Positions 1-7,908 of a DNA stretch of 10,277 bases are shown piece by piece. The notes beneath the pieces are model-generated. The model saw only the letters and a list, made by a program, of their open reading frames with translations, made no database searches and was not told where the DNA came from. The stretch covers positions 1 to 10,277 of the forward strand of contig CAXSCR010000092.1 in the NCBI GenBank assembly GCA_964235605.1, written 5' to 3'. Origin of the DNA: DATCRE01 sp964235605 (lineage in GTDB: Bacteria; Bacteroidota; Bacteroidia; Cytophagales; Cyclobacteriaceae). Position numbers and translations under genes: made by a program. Every line of letters starts with the position of its first letter. Position 1 is the stretch's first letter.

Positions 1-42
1 AAATTCGGAAGTTTTACAATAGGTAAGGGACGTGGTTGATAG

Positions 43-165
43 TGCGCTTACATTGGTCTCGTATTTATATTTCTTCTGTATAGTTTACTAGCTACTATAT
101 TATGTGAAATCATTGCTTCGAATCTTGGCTTAAGGGCAAGAACACTAAGTCAGGCTATCCGACGA
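43..165 (+). other. Upstream coding extension of the first gene, lacking a usable start (probable frameshift)
   Basis: Frame +1 stays open from 43 into the ATG at 166. It encodes a convincing first membrane helix followed by a basic/amphipathic stretch: IGLVFIFLLYSLLATIL, then CEIIASNLGLRARTL and SQAIRR, running straight into MLED. This matches my recollection of how the family's N-terminus looks (a helix, then an LRAR-like turn). The frame has no ATG, GTG or TTG here and is preceded by two stops (TGA 37-39, TAG 40-42). The neighbouring frame has GTG at 32 and reads VVDSALT, which would be a sensible N-terminus. One missing base around 47-57 would join the two. Alternatives are a rare ATT start at 52, a sequencing error, or translation truly starting at 166. 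Confidence 0.6.
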
Positions 166-1635
166 ATGTTGGAGGATACGCCTGAGACTTCGGAATTAAA
201 GATCGTCGCGTTTTTTAAAAACATTTGGGCTAATATTATCAACTTAGTTAATCCGCCTGATGGCGTAGGATCTTGTATTTTCTATCACCTTCCCATTATA
301 AAATATCTTGCACGTAACACGTATTACAGTAGGCCTTCTTATATAACAGCGCAAAATTTCTCGCGGGCAATCATAGAAATTTTCAGACGGTATGGAGGCA
401 GTGAAGAGACTCCTGATTTGCAGAAAATTCAAAACGTACTTAAAGGTTCTTTAGAATACACAGGTGTACTAAAAGAAATTAAAGACGCAATTATTACCTA
501 TACTAAACCTGCTCCTGCAAAGCTTACTGAGCCCATTGATTATGTGGCTTTGCGAAAGTTTATCGAAGAAAAGTTAAGTGCGCATAGTTATACCAATTAT
601 CCTGATAAGCCACAACGCAAAATAGTAAGGGAAATTAAAGCAGCACTTCAATCAACTGGTACGCTTGAAAAGGACAAAGCTGCTATTTACAAAATAGACG
701 AGTTGCTAAATATCTTCGGGCGAGAAACAAGAAGTCACATCACTTCTTTATTGAAGGATGCTGACAATGATCTCGTAAAGTTTCGCCTCCATCTTGAACA
801 GTGGTTTGAAGATACCATGGATAGGACTACAGGTTGGTATAAACAGAAAATTCAATTCATATTATTGATAGTAGGTTTTGTACTCGCCATTGCCTTTAAT
901 GCAAACACCTTCGTGACCATCAAGACGCTCGCTGTAGATACAGATACAAGAGATAACCTGGTACATATGGCAAGTAATTATGCCAATGACCCAATTAACA
1001 CAATCCCGAAAAGTGCAGGCATATTCTCGTCACGAGATTCCTTAAAACTTGACTCTTCAAGAGCAGCACGTCTTTACGACTTTGAACGGACAGGCGCAAT
1101 GTTACAGAAGCAGATGAATGATGAAAATTACATACTAGGCTTGGGTTGGCCAGATTTGTTGGATAGTCTTCCGCTACTTAGTCTTAGCAAAGAGGATAGC
1201 CTTAAAAAACTTGATAAGTACGTGGACGTTCAGTATTCAAAAATCCTATTGGATTTAAAAGGCAAGGATTCGCTCATGTTACTTCTTCATAAAGGTTATG
1301 TAAATGCAGGCATACTAAGTTGTCTTAATGAAAGCTCTTTCCCCTTCCAGCCTAATACGTACACAGGCTATAATAGAAAATTAAATAAGATTTATATAAC
1401 ACATAGTTGGTTGGGGCATATCGCGTATTCGTTTGGTTATTTATTCTCATCGGCTTTCTGGGGATTTTTTTTAACGGCACTTGCTATCTCTATGGGCGCA
1501 CCATTTTGGTTTGATTTGTTGAGTAAGTTAGTACGAATAAGAGGTGATGTTAAGGAGCAAGCAAAACCCAATGTTGATAGTAGGGTTTTAGTTCCAACTT
1601 CAGATCCATCACATACCATTAACCGCAAAGGTTAA
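166..1635 (+). CDS. Membrane protein of unknown function, first gene of a three-gene cluster
   Basis: I recognise the general architecture but know no function. The ATG-initiated part is 489 residues, and the true N-terminus probably lies upstream. Residues 1-225 look cytoplasmic and mostly helical and polar, including a PSYI segment near 57-60 and a charged stretch EQWFEDTMDR at 211-220. A membrane helix follows at about 230-248, then an extracytoplasmic region of about 170 residues (250-417). A last hydrophobic segment at about 418-445 ends in GAPFWFDLLSKL and a basic cytoplasmic tail. Conservation-like features cluster at the two juxtamembrane sites (DTMDRTTGWY and SMGAPFWFD), as in a widespread uncharacterised bacterial membrane protein family. 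With the upstream helix it would have three membrane segments. The gene ends 19 bp before the protease gene, suggesting one transcript. It could be a membrane anchor or sensor for its neighbours, but that is inference. Confidence 0.75.
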   Translation: MLEDTPETSELKIVAFFKNIWANIINLVNPPDGVGSCIFYHLPIIKYLARNTYYSRPSYITAQNFSRAIIEIFRRYGGSEETPDLQKIQNVLKGSLEYTGVLKEIKDAIITYTKPAPAKLTEPIDYVALRKFIEEKLSAHSYTNYPDKPQRKIVREIKAALQSTGTLEKDKAAIYKIDELLNIFGRETRSHITSLLKDADNDLVKFRLHLEQWFEDTMDRTTGWYKQKIQFILLIVGFVLAIAFNANTFVTIKTLAVDTDTRDNLVHMASNYANDPINTIPKSAGIFSSRDSLKLDSSRAARLYDFERTGAMLQKQMNDENYILGLGWPDLLDSLPLLSLSKEDSLKKLDKYVDVQYSKILLDLKGKDSLMLLLHKGYVNAGILSCLNESSFPFQPNTYTGYNRKLNKIYITHSWLGHIAYSFGYLFSSAFWGFFLTALAISMGAPFWFDLLSKLVRIRGDVKEQAKPNVDSRVLVPTSDPSHTINRKG

Positions 1636-1654
1636 AGCGCTTAAACACTTTACG

Positions 1655-2719
1655 ATGAAAGTAATTGTAAAAGATTTCTTAAATGTGAGAGTAGGCGCAC
1701 CTAGCGTTAATGCGCCCTGTTATCAATACCTGGTGCCTGGCACTGAAGTAGAAGTAGATGGAATTCTTTACACAGGTGACTTTTTTGAAGACACCAATAT
1801 ATGGATGCGTGATGCATCTAATAATTATTTTTGGGAAGGCGGCTTGGAAAGAGCCATAGATACTGACTCGAATATTGCGTCGCTATTTTTTGATTACAAT
1901 ACACGCTTCAAAAATATACCTAAACACATTCGCGAATCGAGAGGTGAATCTATAAAAGTTGCAGTATTAGATACAGGCATTTATGAAACACATCCAGATT
2001 TTAGTGGTGCTTTCATTAACGATACTGGCCCTTCAGTGGATTTAACAAATAGTACTACAGGTACAACTGATAAAAAAGGACACGGTACACATGTGGCTGG
2101 TTTAATTGGCGCACGGAGTGATGATAGATTTGGTATTGTGGGTGTTGCACCTGCGTGTTCAATAAGAAATATAAAAGTGCTAAACGATGCCGGAGATTCT
2201 TCTGGCGCCACCCTCCTTATGGGTTTAAGAGAGGCTAAAAAAGTACCAGTTGATATTATTAATCTTAGTCTAAGCATTCCATTCAGTCAATACAGAAACA
2301 TACAAATGATGTTTGAGGATTTGGCAAAGCATACCGTTATTGTTGCCTCAGCAGGCAATGATAACACACTTTTAAAAGATGACATTTTGTTTCCCGCAAT
2401 GTCGCCCTTTGTAATTTCCATCGGGGCTATTAGTAAGAAGTTCATAGAAACAAATCCAAATCCAAAATTTAATAAGCGAGTAGATTATTTATTGCCTGAA
2501 ATCGCATTAACGTCATGTGCACCAAAAGAAAAATTTTTTTATGTAAATGAATCGGGGAGTAGCATGTCGGCTGCTCTCTTATCAGGACTAGTTGCTTTAA
2601 TTATGAAAGGTACAGGTAACAAATCCATCACACATATTAAGTCTGTTTTAGATGACATTGCCATCTCATACAATCAACAAATTGAAAGTGACTCCATAAC
2701 ATTAATTAAACCAGTATGA
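1655..2719 (+). CDS. S8 family (subtilisin-like) serine protease with N-terminal SH3b-like domain
   Basis: This 354-residue protein carries the full subtilase catalytic set: Asp106 in VAVLDTG, His143 in GHGTHVAG, the oxyanion Asn235 in ASAGND, and nucleophile Ser303 in ESGSSMSAA. The usual GTSMAAP around the serine is altered to GSSMSAA, but Ser and Met are kept, so activity is expected. Residues 1-65 resemble a bacterial SH3 (SH3b) domain, with LNVRVGAP at 9-16, PGTEVEV at 28-34 and a Trp/Tyr-rich end. They replace the usual signal peptide and propeptide. No Sec signal or membrane segment is visible, so a cytoplasmic location is likely. The ATG at 1655 is chosen because the SH3b-like fold begins directly after it. 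The gene follows the membrane protein gene by 19 bp, and its stop overlaps the next start (ATGA). It is likely the catalytic component of this cluster. The substrate is unknown. Confidence 0.92.
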   Translation: MKVIVKDFLNVRVGAPSVNAPCYQYLVPGTEVEVDGILYTGDFFEDTNIWMRDASNNYFWEGGLERAIDTDSNIASLFFDYNTRFKNIPKHIRESRGESIKVAVLDTGIYETHPDFSGAFINDTGPSVDLTNSTTGTTDKKGHGTHVAGLIGARSDDRFGIVGVAPACSIRNIKVLNDAGDSSGATLLMGLREAKKVPVDIINLSLSIPFSQYRNIQMMFEDLAKHTVIVASAGNDNTLLKDDILFPAMSPFVISIGAISKKFIETNPNPKFNKRVDYLLPEIALTSCAPKEKFFYVNESGSSMSAALLSGLVALIMKGTGNKSITHIKSVLDDIAISYNQQIESDSITLIKPV

Positions 2720-4887
2720 GTAAAAATATTTTAATAACCTTACTGATAATACTTTTCTTCATTTGTGAAGTGAATGGACAAATTGCCTTCCACGATGCGC
2801 TAATATTAAAAAGACATATTGATGCTAACCAAGCATTAAGCCGCTCAAGTGATACCGTCTTTATGATTTTGGATAAATACATTCAACCTGATATTGCTAA
2901 TACGAGATTAGAAATCATAGGGGAGGTTAATGCATCACCATCAAAGGAGCCGAATCCATTCCTTGAGATATCGGGGGGCGATGAATCGCGAATGGATGCG
3001 CGTATTCCTGGTGGGATTAAAAAAGGTTTGGCATCACTTAGCGGACTTGATGTTACCAGCATGGCCAATGAGTTAGCATCGTTCATGATAGAACGATCGA
3101 AAGAGGAACTTACAGTTGCTTTTTTTAATAGATTTAAGAAGTTTGTTAAGGAGAATAGCGAGTTCAAAGTATTGTTCCCAAAAACAAGTAGTAGTCTAGA
3201 AAATCTTTTGGCCTACAAATATCCAGAAATGTTACCTGCGTTAAGAACTGGGTTCTTTGAAGACTTGAAAAGCATCACCTATCATTTTGATGATGTGCTT
3301 GAGTTGCCACGTTATCAGGAACTGCTAAAAAATTTCCCTGTGATTCGTGTTGCTATCAGATCCGTTCGCCTAATTTACGAAATAGAAAATGGAGAGTCAC
3401 ACCCCGCAGATGTGTTGACTAAGTTTGCCGCATTTACAGAATGGAAAGAAGCACTTGCAAATTCTGATTTTCAAAATTTTGGTAATACAATTAAGCTCGC
3501 GAGTATATTTTCAAATAGTTTACGCAGTGTTATCACCACATCAAATATACCTGATCATAAAGAGGATATAAGTAAGGCATGGGTTAACTTCAATGACCTT
3601 CAATCTTTAGTACAAGATACCATCGCCTTTAAAATATACCTTGGACTTATTTATCAGCAAGGGAAGACTGAAAACGTTCAATGGTTTATTAACAACCACG
3701 TTTTCACGTTCACAGACATTATGGCCGCGCAAATGCATAACCTTTTTCTTTTTGAAAATAAGATGATTGAATTTATAGCGTTAGCCAATGAGGTTGATAA
3801 AGCCTTAGAAACGTTAAATGTCAAGAAGAGAAATAACACCGCTATAATGAATGACGATTATTATAATTACATCAATACATCGCACGATGTAATTGAGTAC
3901 GGATTGACATTTGCAAATGTATTTATTGACAATAAACATTTTGTGGTAAGTGATTATACCAAAATTGCGCGGCGATCCAATGATCTATATCTGCATATTT
4001 ACAAGCAGGAATACGCGCAGGCTATAGGTGATGTCGTTGATATTTATAAGGGTATAGAAGATATGTTAAATAATGAAAAAGAAGTTCTTCTTGTCTCGGC
4101 AAAGGCCCGCACCAGTGCCTTAAAAAAGGTCTCTGCTTTTAATAACCTTAATGCGGGTGATGTAGCTGTTATTGCGAAGGAACAACAGAACACTAGGCCA
4201 GTTGAACTAAGTAAAATACAAGCACTTTATAATTCACGTGGGGCTTTAGTTAACTATACAAGTTTTATTGAGAAAACTACAAAGTACGGTTTGTTTATGG
4301 CAAATATGGTCAACGCGAAATCAAAAGATGACGTCGCGGTGGTCCTTGAAACTTCAGCGTTGCCGGTTGGTAGTTCGTCAATCAAAAAGTATTCACAGTT
4401 TAATGTAGCCGTTCAATCGTATTTGGGTGTTTATTGGAGCCGGTCCACTTCAACTAACGTTAGAACCGAAAAGGCCTGGGATAATAAATTTGGAGCTATT
4501 GGCCCCATCGGCATTTCCTTCAGCTATGGTTTTCAAAAGTGCGGGTCACTTAGCTTGTTCACATCGTTAATTGACTTAGGGGCTATTGTGGATTACAAAT
4601 TAAATTATGATACCGTGCAAACAAATACATCAACAACGGTTCAAGTTAGTAAGGATTACAAGATAGAATTAGGTCAAATTTTTTCGCCGGGTGCCTATAT
4701 AGTTTATGGTTTACCTTGGAACCTTCCGCTTTCATTGGGCTTCGGTGGACAGTACGGCCCTGGCTTGAATAGCATAGACTCAAAAAACAATACAGTGGTG
4801 GATAATCCATATTGGCGTTGGAATGCATTTCTAGGTGTAGACATTCCGCTACTTAACCTTTATAATAAAGATAAAAGAAGAAGATAG
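2716..4887 (+). CDS. Exported protein of unknown function with beta-rich C-terminal module
   Basis: The start ATG overlaps the protease stop (ATGA at 2716-2719), a strong sign of translational coupling. The 723-residue product begins with a typical Sec signal peptide: Lys at position 3, a hydrophobic core at about 5-17, and probable cleavage after VNG (residue 21) before Gln22. The absence of a lipobox Cys argues against a lipoprotein. Residues from about 25 to 555 are mostly predicted helical and contain no domain I can name. From residue 562 to the end the character changes to short amphipathic strands and Gly-rich turns (GPIGISFSYGF, SLIDLGAIVDY, FSPGAYIVYGLPW, LGVDIPLLNLY). This resembles a C-terminal module I associate with large uncharacterised Bacteroidetes envelope proteins. 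It could be an outer-membrane-associated or small barrel-like domain. The location is probably periplasm or outer membrane. The function is unknown. Confidence 0.82.
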   Translation: MSKNILITLLIILFFICEVNGQIAFHDALILKRHIDANQALSRSSDTVFMILDKYIQPDIANTRLEIIGEVNASPSKEPNPFLEISGGDESRMDARIPGGIKKGLASLSGLDVTSMANELASFMIERSKEELTVAFFNRFKKFVKENSEFKVLFPKTSSSLENLLAYKYPEMLPALRTGFFEDLKSITYHFDDVLELPRYQELLKNFPVIRVAIRSVRLIYEIENGESHPADVLTKFAAFTEWKEALANSDFQNFGNTIKLASIFSNSLRSVITTSNIPDHKEDISKAWVNFNDLQSLVQDTIAFKIYLGLIYQQGKTENVQWFINNHVFTFTDIMAAQMHNLFLFENKMIEFIALANEVDKALETLNVKKRNNTAIMNDDYYNYINTSHDVIEYGLTFANVFIDNKHFVVSDYTKIARRSNDLYLHIYKQEYAQAIGDVVDIYKGIEDMLNNEKEVLLVSAKARTSALKKVSAFNNLNAGDVAVIAKEQQNTRPVELSKIQALYNSRGALVNYTSFIEKTTKYGLFMANMVNAKSKDDVAVVLETSALPVGSSSIKKYSQFNVAVQSYLGVYWSRSTSTNVRTEKAWDNKFGAIGPIGISFSYGFQKCGSLSLFTSLIDLGAIVDYKLNYDTVQTNTSTTVQVSKDYKIELGQIFSPGAYIVYGLPWNLPLSLGFGGQYGPGLNSIDSKNNTVVDNPYWRWNAFLGVDIPLLNLYNKDKRRR

Positions 4888-4903
4888 CATAACACTAGGG
4901 GTT

Positions 4904-4924
4904 GATAGGGATTGGATAGGGATT
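4904..4924. repeat. Two-copy 11-bp-period tandem repeat
   Basis: GATAGGGATT occurs at 4904-4913 and again at 4915-4924, separated by one G. It lies in the 44-bp gap between the convergent ends of the exported-protein gene and cdsA. No terminator hairpin is apparent in this gap. The repeat may be incidental or a scar at the edge of the three-gene cluster. Confidence 0.6.
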
Positions 4925-4931
4925 CATAAAA

Positions 4932-5762
4932 TCAAAAAATTTCCAGGTAAGTAACTATAAACGGAGCAGAAATTAAAAGTCCGTCGAACCTGTCTAAAAA
5001 TCCACCATGGCCGGGAAGACTAGTTCCTGAATCTTTGATTTCAATGCTACGCTTCAAGAGTGATTCAATCAGGTCACCAAAAGTGCCGCCTACTATTATA
5101 ATGACGCACACTACAAGCCATTGTTGTAAGCTCAAAGTGTCAAAATAATGGGCTATACCAAAAGCGAAGATGAGTGCAAGCATTGCCCCGCCGATAAAAC
5201 CTTCCCATGATTTTTTAGGTGAGATGCGTTCGAAAAGTTTACGTTTTCCAAAAAACGTTCCAGCAAAATAAGCACCCGTATCACTAGCCCATAATATGAA
5301 CAGACACCCAAATATTATTTGATAGTTATAAACGCCGTCTTCAAATGCCGCTACATTCAACAGCGCAAATGGAACGGCTACGTAAAATATTCCGAGAAAT
5401 GTAAAGGCAATGTTTGTGAATGGCTTTCGTTCAAATTTTTTGTACAGCTTGATCATATATACAAATGAGACCAGCGGAAACATGGTGATATAATATTTTA
5501 CGGGTAAGACTTTCAGCTCTATAAAAAACGATAGACAGTAGATAAATATTCCGCAAAGCGTGCCATAGGCTTTTAATGGCGCCAAGCCGTCAAGTCCTAC
5601 TAACTTGTAAAACTCCAAAAGCGTAAAGAAGCAGATAATAAAAAAAATCGTGAAGTAGGTCCATTCGCTTAGGCAAACTCCTGTAATTATTCCGGCCGCA
5701 CCCAGCAAGCCTGTTATGGTTCGCTGGGTTAGATTATTATACTTTCTCAATGCTGATGTCAA
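4932..5762 (-). CDS. cdsA: Phosphatidate cytidylyltransferase (CDP-diglyceride synthase)
   Basis: This integral inner-membrane enzyme makes CDP-diacylglycerol from CTP and phosphatidic acid, the branch-point precursor of phosphatidylethanolamine and phosphatidylglycerol. The C-terminal family signature is complete at residues 234-260: S234, K237-R238, K243-D244, H252-G-G and D257-R258-F-D260, matching the CdsA pattern. SDTGAYFAG (160-168) and SPKKSWEG (181-188) are further family motifs. Hydrophobic segments fill the rest of the 276 residues, a normal family length. The start is TTG at 5760-5762. An in-frame stop lies four codons upstream, and no ATG occurs near the conserved N-terminal segment (RTITGLLGAAG), so TTG (or ATT just before it) is the likely start. 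It lies 91 bp downstream of the CPBP protease gene on the same strand and may be co-transcribed with it. Confidence 0.95.
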   Translation of the reverse strand: MTSALRKYNNLTQRTITGLLGAAGIITGVCLSEWTYFTIFFIICFFTLLEFYKLVGLDGLAPLKAYGTLCGIFIYCLSFFIELKVLPVKYYITMFPLVSFVYMIKLYKKFERKPFTNIAFTFLGIFYVAVPFALLNVAAFEDGVYNYQIIFGCLFILWASDTGAYFAGTFFGKRKLFERISPKKSWEGFIGGAMLALIFAFGIAHYFDTLSLQQWLVVCVIIIVGGTFGDLIESLLKRSIEIKDSGTSLPGHGGFLDRFDGLLISAPFIVTYLEIF

Positions 5763-5853
5763 AATGGATAGTTAAGCTGATTTAAAAAATATTTCAAACT
5801 TTGAACGCTAGGCGTAATTACCGAACCTAAATAACGTAAATAAAAGTGTGATC

Positions 5854-6789
5854 TCATGGCGTGGCTGATGGTTGACGGTAGTATCTTCTAAAAGAGTACA
5901 GAAGAATACAAGTAACTATCGCACTAAATAAAACCGCTTGCCAAGGAGCGGCCTCGGTACCTTCAACATCAAATTCAAAATAACCTTGTTGATAGAAATA
6001 TATGGCCATAACAGATATGCCGTTGTTTACGAAATGCGCCAATATGGCAAGACTCAAACTACCCGACCAGTAATATAAATAACCAAACAATGCACCCAGT
6101 ACCAAGCGAGGAATGAAGCCAAAGAATTGCATATGAATGGCGCTGAAAAGAATGGCTGAAACCCAGATGGATAAATGAATGTTTTTGGTGCCCCTGAAGA
6201 ATTCGTTTTGTATAAATCCCCGAAAAACGATTTCTTCGCCGATTGCGGGAAGAACAGCAATTACAAGCATGCCTACCACTAATTGAAACGGCGAGTCAAA
6301 CCGAGTCAAGAATTCAGTAATGATGGTAGCCTTATCTTCATTTTCTCTTGCCCAAGTCTCTATGCCTTTTAAAAAGGCAGGAAAATGAATGGAGGCATTC
6401 CATTCAATAAGTACAGAGTTCACCGCCATAAAAACAACCACCGTTACCGCCGTAATTACTGCTGGTATAAGTTGGAAGCCGCGACCTTGAAAAAATACGC
6501 TTAGTCTTTTTCCCTCTGAATTCAATAATAAGGAAGGACCTACAATCAGACCGATGAAAGTGGCGCAACCCTGCATAATAAATAAAGGCATCTTAACTTC
6601 AGGATGGTCTTCAATATGCTGGAGGGCATCTAAATATTCTTGAAAAGTACCAGGAAAAAGCGGCAACGAAAGCAAAAATCCAATTCCTGGTCCAATCACC
6701 ACGAACCCCGCAAAAACCACCCCCACAATCAGCAGGAGAGAAAACACGGGGTGTCGCTCGGTATGAGGGTCTATATCATATTCTAACAT
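5854..6789 (-). CDS. CPBP family intramembrane metalloprotease (Abi/CAAX protease-like)
   Basis: A 311-residue polytopic membrane protein with the three CPBP/Abi motifs: EExxxR (E185, E186, R190 in EEIVFRGF), a second-motif histidine (H219 in FSAIHMQFFGF), and HxxxN-type residues (H252, N255/N256 in AHFVNNG). These are the glutamate, histidine and asparagine residues that form the active site in characterised members such as Rce1. Hydrophobic segments are seen at about 15-40, 68-90, 105-128, 168-184, 205-250 and 286-300. I start at the ATG at 6789. An in-frame ATG at 6915 would add 42 basic residues unlike a membrane protein N-terminus and would overlap the divergent dus gene. With the chosen start, 50 bp separate the two divergent genes. 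The substrate is unknown. Bacterial members have been linked to bacteriocin immunity or protein maturation, but nothing here indicates either. It probably lies in one transcription unit with cdsA downstream. Confidence 0.9.
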   Translation of the reverse strand: MLEYDIDPHTERHPVFSLLLIVGVVFAGFVVIGPGIGFLLSLPLFPGTFQEYLDALQHIEDHPEVKMPLFIMQGCATFIGLIVGPSLLLNSEGKRLSVFFQGRGFQLIPAVITAVTVVVFMAVNSVLIEWNASIHFPAFLKGIETWARENEDKATIITEFLTRFDSPFQLVVGMLVIAVLPAIGEEIVFRGFIQNEFFRGTKNIHLSIWVSAILFSAIHMQFFGFIPRLVLGALFGYLYYWSGSLSLAILAHFVNNGISVMAIYFYQQGYFEFDVEGTEAAPWQAVLFSAIVTCILLYSFRRYYRQPSATP

Positions 6790-6803
6790 CTTAAAGAAAG
6801 GTT

Positions 6804-6811
6804 TAACTTTG
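6804..6811 (+). promoter_or_regulatory. Candidate Bacteroidetes -7 box for the dus gene
   Basis: TAACTTTG is a perfect match to TAnnTTTG, the -7 consensus of Bacteroidetes housekeeping promoters. It lies in the 50-bp divergent gap, 28 bp before the dus ATG, which would give a leader of about 20 nt. No clear TTG-type -33 element is visible at the expected spacing. GAGAGGA at about 6820-6826 could act as a weak ribosome binding site. Confidence 0.4.
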
Positions 6812-6839
6812 CATCTGAAGAGAGGAAATTTGGGCAAAT

Positions 6840-7835
6840 ATGGTGAAAATCGGTAATATAGACTTAGGCGAATTTCCGCTATTACTCGCACCCATGGAAG
6901 ATGTGAGCGATCCACCTTTTCGTGCTGTATGCAAAGATGGTGGAGCAGATTTGATGTACACGGAATTTATTTCCTCAGAAGGATTAATTCGGGATGCAGC
7001 AAAGAGCAGGCAAAAGCTTGATATTTTTGAATACGAGCGCCCAATAGGAATTCAATTATTTGGTGGCGACATCGGCAACATGATTCAATCGGCTGAAATA
7101 GCCACTACCGTGAAACCCGATTTAATTGATATAAATTATGGGTGCCCGGTGAAGGCTGTTGCCTGTAGAGGCGCCGGTGCTGCACTTTTGCAAGACATAC
7201 CTAAAATGGTGAAGATGACGGAGGAAATTGTGAAGTGCACCCATCTTCCGGTAACGGTAAAAACACGATTAGGCTGGGATGATAAGACCAAGAATGTTAT
7301 TGACGTAGCCGAGCGGTTGCAGGATATTGGCATAAAGGCCCTCACTATACATGGCCGTACGCGGGTTCAGATGTATAAAGGCTCAGCAGACTGGACGTTG
7401 ATTGGCGGTATTAAAAATAATCCACGCATGCACATTCCCATTTTCGGCAATGGTGATATCGATTCGCCTGAAAAGGCATTAGAATATAAAAATAGATATG
7501 GTATTGATGGCATTATGATCGGTCGCGCTGCTATCGGTTATCCATGGATATTTAATGAGATTAAAAATTATTTAAAACACGGAGAACATCTGGCAAGACC
7601 CGATATGGAGGAGCGGGTGCGTGTAACAAAACAACATCTCGAGTTTTCTATTCGCTGGAAAGGTAATAGGCTTGGTATTTTTGAAATGCGCAGACATTAT
7701 TCCAACTACTTTAAAGGTGTACCTGATTTTAAACCCTTCCGAACCCGGTTAGTGGAAGCAGATACATTTAGCGAAGTGATGACTATCCTAGATGAAGTAG
7801 GTAAAACTTTTTCGGGTGTTTTTATTGCAGCTTGA
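6840..7835 (+). CDS. dusB: tRNA-dihydrouridine synthase, DusB type
   Basis: A cytoplasmic flavoenzyme that reduces specific uridines in the tRNA D-loop to dihydrouridine using FMN and NADPH. The TIM-barrel landmarks are all present: APMEDVSDPPFR at 17-28 near the flavin, IQLFGGD at 71-77, DINYGCPVKAV at 97-107 with catalytic Cys102, KTRLGWDD at 141-148, HGRTR at 171-175, GNGDI at 203-207, and GRAAIGYPWIF at 228-238. The DINYGCPxK context and 331-residue length fit the DusB subfamily, but B versus another Dus subfamily is not certain from motifs alone. The ATG at 6840 places APMEDV at the normal distance from the N-terminus. The gene is transcribed divergently from the CPBP gene and converges on nfu, with a hairpin between them. 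Confidence 0.95.
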   Translation: MVKIGNIDLGEFPLLLAPMEDVSDPPFRAVCKDGGADLMYTEFISSEGLIRDAAKSRQKLDIFEYERPIGIQLFGGDIGNMIQSAEIATTVKPDLIDINYGCPVKAVACRGAGAALLQDIPKMVKMTEEIVKCTHLPVTVKTRLGWDDKTKNVIDVAERLQDIGIKALTIHGRTRVQMYKGSADWTLIGGIKNNPRMHIPIFGNGDIDSPEKALEYKNRYGIDGIMIGRAAIGYPWIFNEIKNYLKHGEHLARPDMEERVRVTKQHLEFSIRWKGNRLGIFEMRRHYSNYFKGVPDFKPFRTRLVEADTFSEVMTILDEVGKTFSGVFIAA

Positions 7836-7857
7836 TATGCAGCACTCACCAAATAAA

Positions 7858-7878
7858 AACCCGATTATAAACCGGGTT
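7858..7878. terminator. Probable bidirectional rho-independent terminator between dusB and nfu
   Basis: An inverted repeat, AACCCG (7858-7863) and CGGGTT (7873-7878), has a 9-nt loop in the 73-bp gap between two convergent genes. Read on the - strand, the stem is followed by a T-rich run (TTTATTT), so it fits best as the terminator of nfu. Read on the + strand, the following TTAATAT is a weaker U-tract for dusB. The stem is short, which limits certainty. Confidence 0.6.
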
Positions 7879-7908
7879 AATATGTAAGCATTATTATTTA
7901 TAGAATAG

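Noticed and set aside
1981..2277. 98-codon open frame on the - strand inside the subtilase gene
   Set aside because: It is antisense to the catalytic region of the protease, and no domain or start signal supports it.
5763..5853. Separate promoter for cdsA in the 91-bp gap after the CPBP gene
   Set aside because: A TTTG is present on the - strand, but the matching -7 box at the right distance is poor (TAACTATC). It is too weak to annotate.
6790..6915. N-terminal extension of the CPBP protease to an ATG at 6915
   Set aside because: The added 42 residues are basic and unlike a family N-terminus, and they overlap the start of the divergent dusB coding region. The ATG at 6789 fits better.
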